Shown: positions 16,654 to 25,213 of the stretch, in pieces
Numbering within the stretch: position 1 is the first letter of the stretch
Layout: each line of letters starts with the position of its first letter
Assembly (NCBI GenBank): GCA_026127925.1
Contig: JAJSLM010000002.1
Coordinates: forward strand, 1 to 64,000
From: Thermoplasmatales archaeon
Lineage (GTDB): Archaea > Thermoplasmatota > Thermoplasmata > Thermoplasmatales > Thermoplasmataceae
Length of the DNA: 64,000 nt
Direction of reading: 5' to 3'
Notes under the pieces: model-generated
What the model was told of the DNA's origin: nothing
Databases searched by the model: none
The model's input: the letters and a program-made list of their open reading frames with translations, nothing else
Program-made: the position numbers and the translations under genes

Positions 16654-17310
16654 TTGGCTGAAAAAAACGCTGTATCTGAAACAATCGAGGAAATTAAGAA
16701 AAATTCCAAGGAACGCAAGTTCAAGGAAAGTATTGAGCTTGCAGTTAACATGAAGGAAGTAGATTTGAGCGATCCTAAGAACAGAATAAACGAGGAAATA
16801 ATTTTGCCCAAGGGACGGGGAAAGGATCTTAAGGTTGCGGTCATTGGAACAGCCGAAATGAAAACTAAGGCTGCCAAGGTTGCAGATTTTGTTTTTGGCC
16901 CGGAGGACCTTGGCAAATTCGCCGAGGACAAAAAGGCGTTCAAGAAACTCGCTGGAGATGTTGATTTCTTTGTAGCCGAAGCTACACTCATGGCAGGGAT
17001 AGGTAAATCTCTTGGTCAGGTTCTTGGTCCAAGGGGAAAGATGCCAAAGCCCCTTCCCCCAGGTCAGGATCCTACACCTTTGATAAACAACCTCAAAAAG
17101 ACTGTGAGGGCAAGAAGCAGGGACAGGAGGACTTTCCATGTACCTGTGGGCACAAGAGACATGAACACCAGTGATCTTGTGGACAACATAAATTCAGTGG
17201 TAAAGAGGATTGTGGGCAGGATGGAGAAGGGAAGGGGAAATATCGAATCCATATACCTCAAGACGACGATGGGTAAAGCAGTGAAACTTGATCTGGAGGC
17301 GATACAATGA
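16654..17310 (+). CDS. rpl1: Large ribosomal subunit protein L1 (uL1)
   Basis: The 218-residue protein forms the mobile L1 stalk and is a classical autogenous repressor. It contains GRGKDLKVAVIGT, a second-domain core, and GPRGKMPKPLPPGQDP with the following RARSRDRRTFHVPVGT, ending in GNIESIYLKTTMGKAVKLDL. I place the start at a TTG at 16654 because GGGTGA sits 5 bases upstream and the product then has the family length. Starts further upstream (TTG 16609, GTG 16645) would lie inside the leader hairpin and add residues not seen in L1. The stop overlaps the P0 start (ATGA). Confidence 0.93.
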   Translation: MAEKNAVSETIEEIKKNSKERKFKESIELAVNMKEVDLSDPKNRINEEIILPKGRGKDLKVAVIGTAEMKTKAAKVADFVFGPEDLGKFAEDKKAFKKLAGDVDFFVAEATLMAGIGKSLGQVLGPRGKMPKPLPPGQDPTPLINNLKKTVRARSRDRRTFHVPVGTRDMNTSDLVDNINSVVKRIVGRMEKGRGNIESIYLKTTMGKAVKLDLEAIQ

Positions 17311-18257
17311 CGCACCCAGCACCTTGGAAAATAGAGCTTGTAAAGGATCTTGAGAGCGATATCGAGAATAATCCTGTCGTGGTGGTTGTAGGCATTAAGG
17401 GAATAGCGAATGCACAGCTTCAGAATATTAGAAAAACCCTGAAGGGGAAAGCAAAGTTGAGGGTCGTGAGAAAGAGGCTCCTCCTGAAGGCTCTGGAAAA
17501 CAGCAAGAAGGAAAACATTCATGACCTGGAAAAACTCTCTGAAGGACAGGTTGCTGTCGTCACAACATCTTCTCAACCCGCTATTATAGGGAAAATACTT
17601 GAGGGAACAAGGCAAAAGGCTTTTGCAAAGGGGGGAGAAATTGCGGAAGATGACATAATAATACCTGAAATGGCAACAGATTTCCCGCCGGGCCCCATGA
17701 TGAGTGAATTCCAGAAAGTTGGCTTGCAGACGGGAATCGATAAGGGGAAGATAGCCATTAAAAAGGAGGCTCTCTTCGTAAAGGCTGGAGAACCGATACC
17801 TAAGAGCAAAGCGAAGATACTCGTTAAACTGGGAATACCAACGGTTGATTCCGGGCTTGACATCAGGGGTGCATACAGTGAAGGTCTTATTTTCGATAAG
17901 GAAACTATGTCGATCAATGTGGACTATGCCACTTCAAACATAGCGATTGCTTTCTCACAGGCGAAGAATGTCGCTCTCGAGGCAATGTTCCTTGTTCCAG
18001 AGATACTGCCCTCCCTGATCGTGAAGGCAAGGTTCTCTGCCGAGCAGCTTGCCGTGATGACGGGAACAGTTGACGAAGGCAATGTAGACTTATTTATACT
18101 TAAAGCTATTAGGGAAGCAAACAAACTGAATGCTACTGTTTCTGGCGAGGAAACGGAAAAACAGGAAGAGAAGAAAGAGGAAAAGAAAGAACAAAAGGCA
18201 AAGGCTGAAGACACCTCGGACAGTGTTTCAGAGGGTTTAAGCTCGCTATTTGGATGA
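17307..18257 (+). CDS. rplP0: Large ribosomal subunit protein P0 (uL10)
   Basis: This 316-residue protein anchors the P1 dimers of the ribosomal stalk. It has the start [13 protein letters not shown], the RNA-binding [15 protein letters not shown] region, the archaeal insertion domain with [16 protein letters not shown] and [17 protein letters not shown], helical P1-binding segments, and a Lys/Glu-rich hinge ending EGLSSLFG. The terminal GLSSLFG is shared with P1 and is the translational GTPase-binding tail. It is cotranscribed with L1 and P1. Confidence 0.96.
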   Translation: MTHPAPWKIELVKDLESDIENNPVVVVVGIKGIANAQLQNIRKTLKGKAKLRVVRKRLLLKALENSKKENIHDLEKLSEGQVAVVTTSSQPAIIGKILEGTRQKAFAKGGEIAEDDIIIPEMATDFPPGPMMSEFQKVGLQTGIDKGKIAIKKEALFVKAGEPIPKSKAKILVKLGIPTVDSGLDIRGAYSEGLIFDKETMSINVDYATSNIAIAFSQAKNVALEAMFLVPEILPSLIVKARFSAEQLAVMTGTVDEGNVDLFILKAIREANKLNATVSGEETEKQEEKKEEKKEQKAKAEDTSDSVSEGLSSLFG

Positions 18258-18271
18258 AAGGAGGAAGAAAA

Positions 18272-18589
18272 ATGGAATATATATACGGAGCACTTTTGCT
18301 CCATTCGGCTGGAAAAGAAATAGATGAAGAGAATCTGAAGAAAATACTCAAGGAAGCTGGCGTAGATGCGGACGATGCAAGGCTGAAGTCCCTTGTTGCT
18401 AGCCTCAAGGAAGTAAAAATAGATGAAGTGCTGAAGAACGCTGGCACGGTCCTGGCCGCTCCGAGCGCCCCGGCATCATCAGATTCTGGAAGCAAGAGCG
18501 AAAAGAAGAAGGAAGAGAAGAAAGAGGAAAAGAAAGAAGAGGCACACTCTGAAGAGGCTCTTGAAGGCCTGAGCTCACTTTTCGGATGA
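18272..18589 (+). CDS. rpl12: Ribosomal stalk protein P1 (archaeal L12)
   Basis: The 105-residue protein has the archaeal P1 start [19 protein letters not shown], a helical dimerisation domain to about residue 60, an Ala/Pro/Ser segment, a Lys/Glu-rich hinge and the GTPase-contacting tail [21 protein letters not shown] ribosome binding site precedes the ATG at 18272; an ATG at 18254 that overlaps the P0 stop would add six residues, but it lies upstream of that site and is less likely. Dimers of P1 bind the C-terminal helices of P0. Confidence 0.96.
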   Translation: MEYIYGALLLHSAGKEIDEENLKKILKEAGVDADDARLKSLVASLKEVKIDEVLKNAGTVLAAPSAPASSDSGSKSEKKKEEKKEEKKEEAHSEEALEGLSSLFG

Positions 18590-18598
18590 GAGTGATAG

Positions 18599-18778
18599 AT
18601 GGACTATTATGCATATTTCTGGGATCTGTTGAAATATTACATCCCAGTGATATTACTCATTCTTTCCCTTGTCGTTTTTAAGAGTATTCTTCTCTTGATA
18701 ATCTCGATAGTGTGGATACTGGCTTCCGTTTTTGTTTCAATTTCAGAAATGGAGCCGCGCAAGGGCAATTTTGTATAA
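18599..18778 (+). CDS. Small membrane protein of unknown function
   Basis: The 59-residue reading frame begins MDYYAYFWDLLKYYIPV and holds two adjoining hydrophobic segments (about 14-27 and 29-49) with one Lys between, then a polar tail EMEPRKGNFV. It starts 9 bases after the P1 stop with GAGAGTGAT just before the ATG, and ends one base before the stop of the convergent peroxiredoxin gene, so it fills the gap exactly. Cotranscription with the stalk operon is likely. I do not recognise a family. Confidence 0.6.
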   Translation: MDYYAYFWDLLKYYIPVILLILSLVVFKSILLLIISIVWILASVFVSISEMEPRKGNFV

Positions 18779-18779
18779 A

Positions 18780-19238
18780 TTAAGATACTAATTTCAATTC
18801 TTTTAACTTTTCAAAGACCTCAACAGCGTGTTCTTTTGGGCTCACCCTCGGATATACGTAAGCAATTTTTCCATCCCTACCTATAAGATATGTGACTCTG
18901 CTGGCGGTCCTCTCCTTAAGCACGCCATATTTCTGTGTGATATCTTTCTTCTTGTCGGATACAAGCGTAAAGTTCAGATCGTACTTTTTCTCGAATTTCT
19001 TGTGCGAGGTATCGCTGTCAACGCTCACACCAAGAACTTTTATGCCATTCTTCTCGTAATGGTCTATGTGATCCCTGAAATTGCATGCCTCAGCCGTGCA
19101 TCCCGGTGTGTCATCCTTAGGGTAAAAATACAGGACAACAGGTTTGCCCTTAAAGTCCGAAAGCCTGACAGTTTTTCCGTTCTGATCTATAGATTCAAAG
19201 TCTGGTGCTTTTGCCCCCACTTCCAATAAATTCGCCAT
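18780..19238 (-). CDS. bcp: Peroxiredoxin of the Bcp/PrxQ type
   Basis: This 152-residue thiol peroxidase reduces hydrogen peroxide and organic peroxides. The motif YFYPKDDTPGCTAEACNFRD holds the peroxidatic Cys and, five residues later, the resolving Cys, which is the atypical 2-Cys PrxQ arrangement. GVSVDSDTSHKKFEKKY and a conserved R in TASRVTYLIG also fit. It is cytosolic, with no signal sequence. It suits an aerobic acidophile, which needs defence against oxygen products. It is monocistronic and convergent with the ribosomal stalk operon. Confidence 0.95.
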   Translation of the reverse strand: MANLLEVGAKAPDFESIDQNGKTVRLSDFKGKPVVLYFYPKDDTPGCTAEACNFRDHIDHYEKNGIKVLGVSVDSDTSHKKFEKKYDLNFTLVSDKKKDITQKYGVLKERTASRVTYLIGRDGKIAYVYPRVSPKEHAVEVFEKLKELKLVS

Positions 19239-19339
19239 GAAATATGATTGCCATTTTCATAGATAAACCTTATGTTACTTTTAGCTCATAAAAATTTGTT
19301 AACACTATATTTAATAACGCGTTTTTCCTCATTACTTTT

Positions 19340-19933
19340 ATGGACATTGGATCGTTGAAGAAAAATCTCCTCTGGAGCGGGGTGGTGGCGATGATCTCTG
19401 CAGCGATATGGATCGGCGCTGCAATAATTATCAATCCAAGTTTTGACTTCTTTACTGGAGCGTTGAGCCAGCTGGGATCCCCAGGGGCAAATTATCCATG
19501 GGTATACAATGTTGGTCTGATGTTTACCTCGGTCATTCTTTTCGCCTTTGCGATCGCACTTCTGCTTAATTCGCAGAATAAGGTGGAGTCTTCAGGAAGC
19601 GCCTTTCTGATGATCGCATCCTTATTTCTGGCCCTTATAGGAATCTACCATGGGGGGACGTATCCTCATGATTTTGTTTCTCTCTGGTTCTTCGTTCTTG
19701 CGGACATTTCCATCCTGACATGGGGGATAGGCATGATTCTTCATGACCTGCTACATGGGGCATATGTGATCGCAATTGTGGCAGTTGCCACAGGTGCGGG
19801 TTTCGGAATCTCATGGCCGTCAAGTGCTGAACTTGAAACTTTCGGTACGGCTGCGATTGCGTTTTGGGCGGCCTTAATGATCGTGTTTTTTATGCGTAAT
19901 TCAGGAAAAGTGGGGAAAAAACGACAGATATAA
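19340..19933 (+). CDS. DUF998 family membrane protein
   Basis: The 197-residue protein has six predicted membrane helices (about 11-32, 49-75, 83-104, 107-133, 138-158 and 163-186). The conserved DUF998 features are the GALSQLGSPGANYPWVYNVG segment between helices 1 and 2 and the GTYPHD motif between helices 3 and 4. Members are found in archaea and bacteria with no settled function. A TATA-like TATATTTAATAA at about 19304-19315 precedes the ATG, and the gene appears monocistronic. Confidence 0.82.
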   Translation: MDIGSLKKNLLWSGVVAMISAAIWIGAAIIINPSFDFFTGALSQLGSPGANYPWVYNVGLMFTSVILFAFAIALLLNSQNKVESSGSAFLMIASLFLALIGIYHGGTYPHDFVSLWFFVLADISILTWGIGMILHDLLHGAYVIAIVAVATGAGFGISWPSSAELETFGTAAIAFWAALMIVFFMRNSGKVGKKRQI

Positions 19934-20257
19934 ACAGCTATTCTTGGTTTTCTGCTAAAAGGCTGAGATAGTGTACATAATTTGCTGTAATTTCTGAAAG
20001 ATCCTGCACATTTCCTAATTTTCTTCCATGACGTTGTTGAGAAAACACTCCATCAACTGTTTCTTCCTTCCTTGCTGTCATTCAGGAAAATACTTATTAC
20101 TTCTTTCACTACATCTAATTGATTCTGTGTATTTTCGCCTCTTCAAATCCAAATTGTGCGGGATCCCGTCAATTCTACAGCAGATTCGGTACACTATTCA
20201 TCGAACTGAATAGTTAAAAAACTGCTCATTTTAATATACATCGTTAAATCATGGTTT
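19934..20257. other. Intergenic region without a recognisable gene
   Basis: I see no convincing reading frame or RNA gene in these 324 bases; the sequence is T-rich on the plus strand. The only clear signal is TTTTAATATACAT at about 20230-20242, a TATA box placed for a near-leaderless transcript of the pyruvate oxidase-like gene at 20258. Confidence 0.6.
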
Positions 20258-21904
20258 ATGGCAGTAACGGTTGCGAATATTATAATAAATACGCTGGCAG
20301 ATCTCGGTGTTAAGAGAGTTTACGGAGTTCCAGGAGATTCAATAAATCCACTTGTGGATGCTCTCAGAACACAGAAAAGAATAGAATTCGTCCAGACAAG
20401 GCATGAAGAGGGGGCGGCACTGGAGGCAGCGTTTGAAGCGAAGTTCACGGGGCATGCAACTGTATGCATGGGTACTTCCGGTCCAGGGTCAATACATCTG
20501 ATAAATGGTCTCTACGAGGCAAAAATGAGCAGGGTACCTGTCATAGCTCTCACTGGGCAGGTTGAGACGGACCTGCTCTACCAGGATTATTTCCAGGAGG
20601 TTGATCTCAACAGGCTGTTTGACGATGTCTCTGTATTCAACGCACAGGTCATCAATCCCGATTCAGCATTCGCCATAGTCAAAAGAGCGTATCGGGAGAG
20701 CATGAGTAAGAGAGGTGTATCTCACCTCACCCTGCCGGTCGATATACTGAGAAAGAATGCCAGCTCAGGCATAATCGATAATTTTTCATTCAAGTTTCCG
20801 CAAACGGTTATTGATGCGAAACCTGCAGAAGAAATGATCAATGCAAGCCAAAACCCTCTGATATTCATCGGAAGGGGTGCATTTGGCCTATCGGATCTAA
20901 TAGGTAAGTTCGCAGAGAAGATAGGTGCCCCCATCATATACAGCGTGAATTCTAAAGGCGTGGTTGACGACAACGATCCCAAAGTCATGGGCCCGCTAGG
21001 TCTTCTCGGGTCAAAACCAGCCGTCGAGGCTATGAAACACGCAGATCTCCTGATTCTCCTCGGTACCATATTCCCCTACGTATCATTCATGAACGATAAG
21101 GCCAAGGTCATACAGGTCGATATAGACACCGCAAACATAGGAAAGAGAGTTCGTGTCGACTTACCGTACCAGTGTACGGTCTCAGATTTTCTCAGCAGTG
21201 TGTCACCTGAAGAGAAAGAGGAAAAATTCTATGCTAAATTCTCCGAAGACAAAAAAGACTGGATCTCAAACCTTGAAAAACTGGAATCCGATATGTCCAC
21301 TCCCATCAAACCGGAATTCCTTACATCGATAATATCCAGGAAAGCTGATAAAGATGCTGTCTTCATAGTTGATACCGGCAACGTTACAGTCTGGTCAACA
21401 AGAGATATAAGAGGAGGTACGCAGAGGACATTTCTGCTCTCCCCCTGGCTTGGTACCATGGGCGTTGGAATTCCAGGAGCCGTCGGGACCTCGTTCGCCA
21501 CAGACAGGCAGGTCATAGCCATTACCGGTGACGGAAGTTTTGCAATGACAATGATGGAACTGATCACTGCAAAGAAGTACTCAAGGCCGGTTAAGATTGC
21601 AGTGTACAACAATTCCAAGCTCGGAATGATCAAATTTGAAGAAGAGATAATGGGGTATCCGGAATGGGGTGTCGATCTCCTTAACCCCGATTTTTCGAAG
21701 ATTGCAGAAGCCATAGGGATAAAGGGAATACGCGTTGAGGACCCGAATAAACTTGAAACCGCGATCGATGAGTTCCTGAAGTTTGACGGGCCAGCTGTCC
21801 TGGACACTGTAATTTTCGCAAACGAGAGACCCATGCCGCCAAAACTCGTGTTTTCACAGGTAAAGGGATATATCACCTCGATCCTTAGGGAAAAGCTGGA
21901 GTGA
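20258..21904 (+). CDS. Thiamine-diphosphate enzyme of the pyruvate oxidase / pyruvate:quinone dehydrogenase type
   Basis: The 548-residue enzyme has the three domains of the POX/AHAS family. The N-terminal Pyr domain has VYGVPGDSINPLVDAL and the catalytic Glu in RHEEGAALEAA; the FAD/central domain spans about 185-330; the C-terminal PP domain has the ThDP motif GDGSFAMTMMELITA ending in NN (YNNSKLGMI). GVPGDSI and the LYQDYFQEV loop favour pyruvate oxidase over acetolactate synthase. It would turn pyruvate into acetate and CO2 with transfer to quinone or oxygen. No catalytic-subunit partner (IlvN) is nearby, which also argues against acetolactate synthase. Confidence 0.82.
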   Translation: MAVTVANIIINTLADLGVKRVYGVPGDSINPLVDALRTQKRIEFVQTRHEEGAALEAAFEAKFTGHATVCMGTSGPGSIHLINGLYEAKMSRVPVIALTGQVETDLLYQDYFQEVDLNRLFDDVSVFNAQVINPDSAFAIVKRAYRESMSKRGVSHLTLPVDILRKNASSGIIDNFSFKFPQTVIDAKPAEEMINASQNPLIFIGRGAFGLSDLIGKFAEKIGAPIIYSVNSKGVVDDNDPKVMGPLGLLGSKPAVEAMKHADLLILLGTIFPYVSFMNDKAKVIQVDIDTANIGKRVRVDLPYQCTVSDFLSSVSPEEKEEKFYAKFSEDKKDWISNLEKLESDMSTPIKPEFLTSIISRKADKDAVFIVDTGNVTVWSTRDIRGGTQRTFLLSPWLGTMGVGIPGAVGTSFATDRQVIAITGDGSFAMTMMELITAKKYSRPVKIAVYNNSKLGMIKFEEEIMGYPEWGVDLLNPDFSKIAEAIGIKGIRVEDPNKLETAIDEFLKFDGPAVLDTVIFANERPMPPKLVFSQVKGYITSILREKLE

Positions 21905-21911
21905 TCATAAA

Positions 21912-22280
21912 GTGGCGCTGGAACTCGGAGGCGTTGACGAAGTGCTGTTCTTTGTAGATGATGTGCCTCGAGCAACAAATTGGATCATGGAACTCCTAGG
22001 CAAGAAACCTGTTTTTGAGAGTGAAAATTACTGTTCCTTCGACCTGGGATTTTGCAGGATCGGACTACACGCTTCAGATGAAAAGACAAGCTCCGGCGTT
22101 TCCGGTCAGGTAACATACTGGAACGTGAGTGACCTTACGCAGGCAATGTCGTATTTCATGAATCATGGCTGTAAGTTGTTCAGAGGTCCCTTAACAGGTG
22201 TAGACGGGGTGGACGTTTGCCAGATGGTCGATCCGTTCGGCAATTCATGGGGACTCGTCCAGAGAGCAAAAGTACATTGA
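21912..22280 (+). CDS. VOC (glyoxalase/bleomycin-resistance) fold protein
   Basis: This 122-residue protein has the paired beta-alpha-beta-beta-beta layout of the VOC superfamily: VDEVLFFVDDVPRATNWIMELLG at the start and the closing IVDPFGN-like MVDPFGNSWGLVQR. The start codon is GTG, seven bases after the stop of the oxidase-like gene, so the two are probably cotranscribed. Metal ligands and substrate cannot be assigned by eye. Confidence 0.8.
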   Translation: MALELGGVDEVLFFVDDVPRATNWIMELLGKKPVFESENYCSFDLGFCRIGLHASDEKTSSGVSGQVTYWNVSDLTQAMSYFMNHGCKLFRGPLTGVDGVDVCQMVDPFGNSWGLVQRAKVH

Positions 22281-22284
22281 AAAA

Positions 22285-22656
22285 TCATTTCATGAATTCG
22301 TGCCAGCGTATTGGGTGGACGTCAATATGATCCATTAATGATGAAGCACCTTTTCCAACCTTGATCAGCGTTTGCTTTTTATATCTTATGTCTACAGAAA
22401 TGTTGCTTGAATTAAAAAATTTAGAATAGGAACGCAACGTTGAAAGTTTCATCAAGTTCTTCGGTATCTTTGAAACCAAAAGTTTTGAAAACTTTTTGTC
22501 CAACAAATCTATCGTTACGTTACCTGCATCCATTGATACATGCATAAGTGGTGAATTATTCAAATTAATTGAGATATTTCCGTTTACAGATTTAATGAAT
22601 GCCGCAGATAAACCTTTAAGACTTGTCTTTGTCATGGATAGGCCGGACCAAGACAC
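22285..22656 (-). CDS. Hypothetical protein, downstream part of an apparently frameshifted gene
   Basis: From a GTG the frame gives 123 residues rich in short beta strands (GNISINLNNSPLMHVSM, NVTIDLLDKKF, NISVDIRYKKQTLIKVGKG). The frame is closed by a TAA four codons before that GTG. It overlaps the 65-residue frame upstream by 41 bases in a different frame. Placed end to end the two read as one continuous strand-rich protein (…NANITINGTVS / VSWSGLSM…), so this may be the second piece of a broken gene of about 175 residues, or a coupled second gene. No known domain is recognised. Confidence 0.5.
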   Translation of the reverse strand: MSWSGLSMTKTSLKGLSAAFIKSVNGNISINLNNSPLMHVSMDAGNVTIDLLDKKFSKLLVSKIPKNLMKLSTLRSYSKFFNSSNISVDIRYKKQTLIKVGKGASSLMDHIDVHPIRWHEFMK

Positions 22657-22813
22657 TGACTGTTCCGTTTATTGTTATATTAGCATTCACACCTGGTAAC
22701 TTTATACTGAGCCCCTGAAACGTGAATTCAGCGGAACTTTTAGTACCTTCTATTGCGTCGAGAAAACTCTCTATTAATGATTCTTCTTCTGCCATAGTTA
22801 CGTATGTATTCAT
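22616..22813 (-). CDS. Hypothetical protein, upstream part of an apparently frameshifted gene
   Basis: The 65-residue frame starts MNTYVTMAEEESLIESFLDAI and ends in a non-homologous-looking tail (VLVRPIHDKDKS) after a strand-rich GLSIKLPGVNANITINGT. The strand pattern continues in the next frame, as described for the neighbouring entry, so a one-base shift near 22650-22660 is likely. TATA-like AAATATATATGAA lies just upstream (about 22810-22822), giving a promoter for this piece only. A second in-frame ATG (MAEEESL) at 22795 is an alternative start. Confidence 0.5.
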   Translation of the reverse strand: MNTYVTMAEEESLIESFLDAIEGTKSSAEFTFQGLSIKLPGVNANITINGTVSVLVRPIHDKDKS

Positions 22814-22952
22814 ATATATTTAAGCTTTTCAATTTAGAGACTCGAATTCAAACAACTTCTCCAAAATTGAAACGGTCGAATAAGATATGAACCGGAATTC
22901 ACGTATTCCAGAGATTCGCAGAAGCTTAAGCTAGATCAGCTCCTTTTTACTG

Positions 22953-23321
22953 TTAATTTTTCAGATCAGCTTCCAGATTGTTGAGCAATTTCTTCATAGA
23001 ACTCTGAATATCCAGGACCACACCTTCGGCCCTCTTTTTGATTACAGTCGGATCGTTAACGTGGAACTCATAATACTTCCCCCCGGCCTGCAGCGTCTTG
23101 GGTGTCTTGTATACCAGGCCTACGCTTACAAGCCTCTGCAGGGATTTGAACACAGTGCTCCTGTTACGCTGAATCTTCTGGGAGAGCTGATCCAGTGTCA
23201 TAGTTCCATTCGCTTTAAGCACATTAAACACATACGCGTCTGAAGTCGAAAGGTCGTATATGCACGTAAGAAAATCCGTGCACGTTGATCCTCTTCTGGT
23301 TAATTCTGTTACGTTTACCAT
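22953..23321 (-). CDS. Winged-helix transcriptional regulator (TrmB/Lrs14-like)
   Basis: The 122-residue protein has a winged helix from about residue 30 to 95 (DAYVFNVLKANGTMTLDQLS, then NRSTVFKSLQRLVSVGLVYK, then a wing ending GGKYYEFHV) and a C-terminal helix IQSSMKKLLNNLEADL likely to form a dimer coiled coil. The recognition helix RSTVFKSLQRL resembles TrmB-type regulators. I place the start at the ATG at 23319-23321 (MVNVTELTRRG); a frame continuing 73 codons further upstream is unrelated in composition. It is divergent from the SIS-domain gene, with about 200 bases between, and might control it. Confidence 0.75.
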   Translation of the reverse strand: MVNVTELTRRGSTCTDFLTCIYDLSTSDAYVFNVLKANGTMTLDQLSQKIQRNRSTVFKSLQRLVSVGLVYKTPKTLQAGGKYYEFHVNDPTVIKKRAEGVVLDIQSSMKKLLNNLEADLKN

Positions 23322-23518
23322 GTATGCATATCCCTTGGATATAGAGATATTTTTCGCTAATTGAAATAGTGACATAAAGTATGATTTGTACCCGGATAAT
23401 AGAATTGGAGAATCGCTGTGCAGTCCTTTCTCCAATCTTGTCCAGAGGCAAAATTCCAAGGTCGCACAATAGATATCATTGTGAGATACGCTATTGTATA
23501 ACTTTATAATCATCAAAC

Positions 23519-24346
23519 ATGGAAATGGATTACGCGGCATTAATCAAAAAATATCTAGGTGAATTTACGGATCTAAAAAGCGTTAAACCCATTGGTCGAA
23601 GAGCGATCGTAACCGGAAGCGGTGATGCTTTTGCAGCCGCAACGGTTATCGAAGACGCATCAGGTGGCAGGTTTATCGCCATGGATCCAGAAACTCTCTT
23701 GGTGTCAGATTCAGAGATTCCGATAATAATTGTGTCGGCTTCTGGGAGAACCAAAGAGGCAATAAATGTTGCACGTAAATTCCACGGCAAAAACACGTTG
23801 GTTTCCGTTACTGGAAACATGGACTCTGAAGTATCGAGGTTGTCAGATCGTACTATAGCAATTCCGATAGAATCAGAAAAAATGAGTGGAGTGCTGTCCT
23901 TTCTTGAAATGCTCGACGCACTTTTCAGACTCGCGGGCTTGCATGTTGAATTTGAAGACGTGAGATCTTCGGAACACTTTGATCATCCATGTTTTGTTGG
24001 TTCTGCGTTAAATTTTGGAGTGGCTCAGTTTCTCTCGCTCAAAATGGCAGAGGTATTCGGTATCAGTTCTGAATACTTTAGAGGAGGGCAATTCTTCCAT
24101 GCGCCAATATTCTCCATGAGAAAGAGAGAGGTAGTGTTTCTGTCGTCTTTGGATCATCGGCTGGAAAATTATCCAGTTGATGTTTTTGGCAGGATCGTGA
24201 CCTCAGGTACAAATAATCCTTTTTCTAATACTATATGGGGGCTCGAAACAATAGCCAACACTATGGTAAAAAATGGGAGGAAAACCTTGTATTTTCTGGA
24301 TGATAAGGAAATTCTTGATATAAGTTCATCCGCAATTTACGGCTGA
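23519..24346 (+). CDS. SIS-domain phosphosugar-binding protein
   Basis: This 275-residue protein has a SIS domain: AIVTGSGDAFAAATVIE, then the Ser-rich phosphate loop IIIVSASGRTKEAINVA and a TVSVTGN-like VSVTGNMDSEVSRLSD, followed by a second half ending TLYFLDDKEILD. The pattern resembles the isomerase half of glucosamine-6-phosphate synthase and related archaeal phosphosugar isomerases. Which sugar phosphate it acts on is not evident. A TATA box at about 23498-23510 makes the ATG at 23519 or the in-frame ATG at 23525 a near-leaderless start. It may be cotranscribed with the MBL-fold gene 21 bases downstream. Confidence 0.78.
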   Translation: MEMDYAALIKKYLGEFTDLKSVKPIGRRAIVTGSGDAFAAATVIEDASGGRFIAMDPETLLVSDSEIPIIIVSASGRTKEAINVARKFHGKNTLVSVTGNMDSEVSRLSDRTIAIPIESEKMSGVLSFLEMLDALFRLAGLHVEFEDVRSSEHFDHPCFVGSALNFGVAQFLSLKMAEVFGISSEYFRGGQFFHAPIFSMRKREVVFLSSLDHRLENYPVDVFGRIVTSGTNNPFSNTIWGLETIANTMVKNGRKTLYFLDDKEILDISSSAIYG

Positions 24347-24367
24347 AAGAACAACAAAGAATTAATC

Positions 24368-25153
24368 TTGGAAGAGATTGCGGATACATTGGAGTACATA
24401 GGATATAATTCAATAGCCAGTGGCAGCAAGGGAAACTGCTCAATAATCTGGGACGATCAGGATCTTCTGATATTTGATTTTGGCATAAGCCTTAAATCTT
24501 TTAAAAAGCGTATATCTGAACTTAAAATTGACGCTTTGAATAAGTCACTTTTCATAAGCCATGAGCACTCTGATCATACAAAGGGTGTTGGGTCCCTTGT
24601 CAAACACGGACATGTCGACGTTTATTCTACAGGAGAGACTCTCGAAGCGATACGACTCAGCAACGGATACCCAATTTACGGGAAAATTGCGCTTGGGAAT
24701 TTTAAAATTACACCTGTTAAAATATCGCATGACGCTGTTAATCCCGTAGCATTTGTTGTATCTTATGGGCACTACAAAATTTCCATAGTTTCAGACCTAG
24801 GTATTGTATCCCAGGAATTGATCTCAGAAACAAAAGGGTCGAAAATTGTATCTTTTGAATCGAATCATGACGTGGAAATGCTGAAATCTGGAAGGTATCC
24901 GGATCAGTTGAAGAAGAGAATTCTAAGCGATCATGGTCATCTCTCAAATGAACAGGCTGCCGAGGCACTTTCAAAAATAGTTGATCGAGATACAGAGATC
25001 GTTTTAGCGCACCTGAGCCAGGAAAACAACAGACCTGATATTGCGATGGACTGCACAAGATCTTATTTGAAAAATAGAAACATAGAGTTCGGAAGCCTGG
25101 AATTTGCAAGTCAAGAAAGCGGTTCTACTCTTCACCTGATTGATATGCTATAA
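24368..25153 (+). CDS. MBL-fold metallo-hydrolase (YycJ/WalJ-like)
   Basis: The 261-residue protein has the metallo-beta-lactamase fold of the YycJ type: NSIASGSKGNCSII with FDFGIS, the metal motif SHEHSDHTKG (HxHxDH), a later SDLG, and FESNHDVEML plus SDHGHLSNEQA near the end. YycJ-type enzymes are exonuclease or hydrolase proteins of unsettled substrate. The start is a TTG at 24368; another TTG lies seven codons in. It follows the SIS gene by 21 bases. Confidence 0.82.
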   Translation: MEEIADTLEYIGYNSIASGSKGNCSIIWDDQDLLIFDFGISLKSFKKRISELKIDALNKSLFISHEHSDHTKGVGSLVKHGHVDVYSTGETLEAIRLSNGYPIYGKIALGNFKITPVKISHDAVNPVAFVVSYGHYKISIVSDLGIVSQELISETKGSKIVSFESNHDVEMLKSGRYPDQLKKRILSDHGHLSNEQAAEALSKIVDRDTEIVLAHLSQENNRPDIAMDCTRSYLKNRNIEFGSLEFASQESGSTLHLIDML

Positions 25154-25213
25154 CTTAAGCCGATTCCTGAGGCAACTGCTAATGGTAATATTTGATATTG
25201 TCATACGTAAAAT

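Noticed and set aside
16573-17139. Long frames on the minus strand under L1 (similar ones lie under L10 and P1)
   Set aside because: They are antisense to certain ribosomal genes and look like by-products of codon bias (Lys/Glu-rich proteins read backwards as Ser/Phe/Leu-rich).
20258-21904. Calling this enzyme acetolactate synthase
   Set aside because: No small regulatory subunit nearby and the VYGVPGDSI start fits pyruvate oxidase better.
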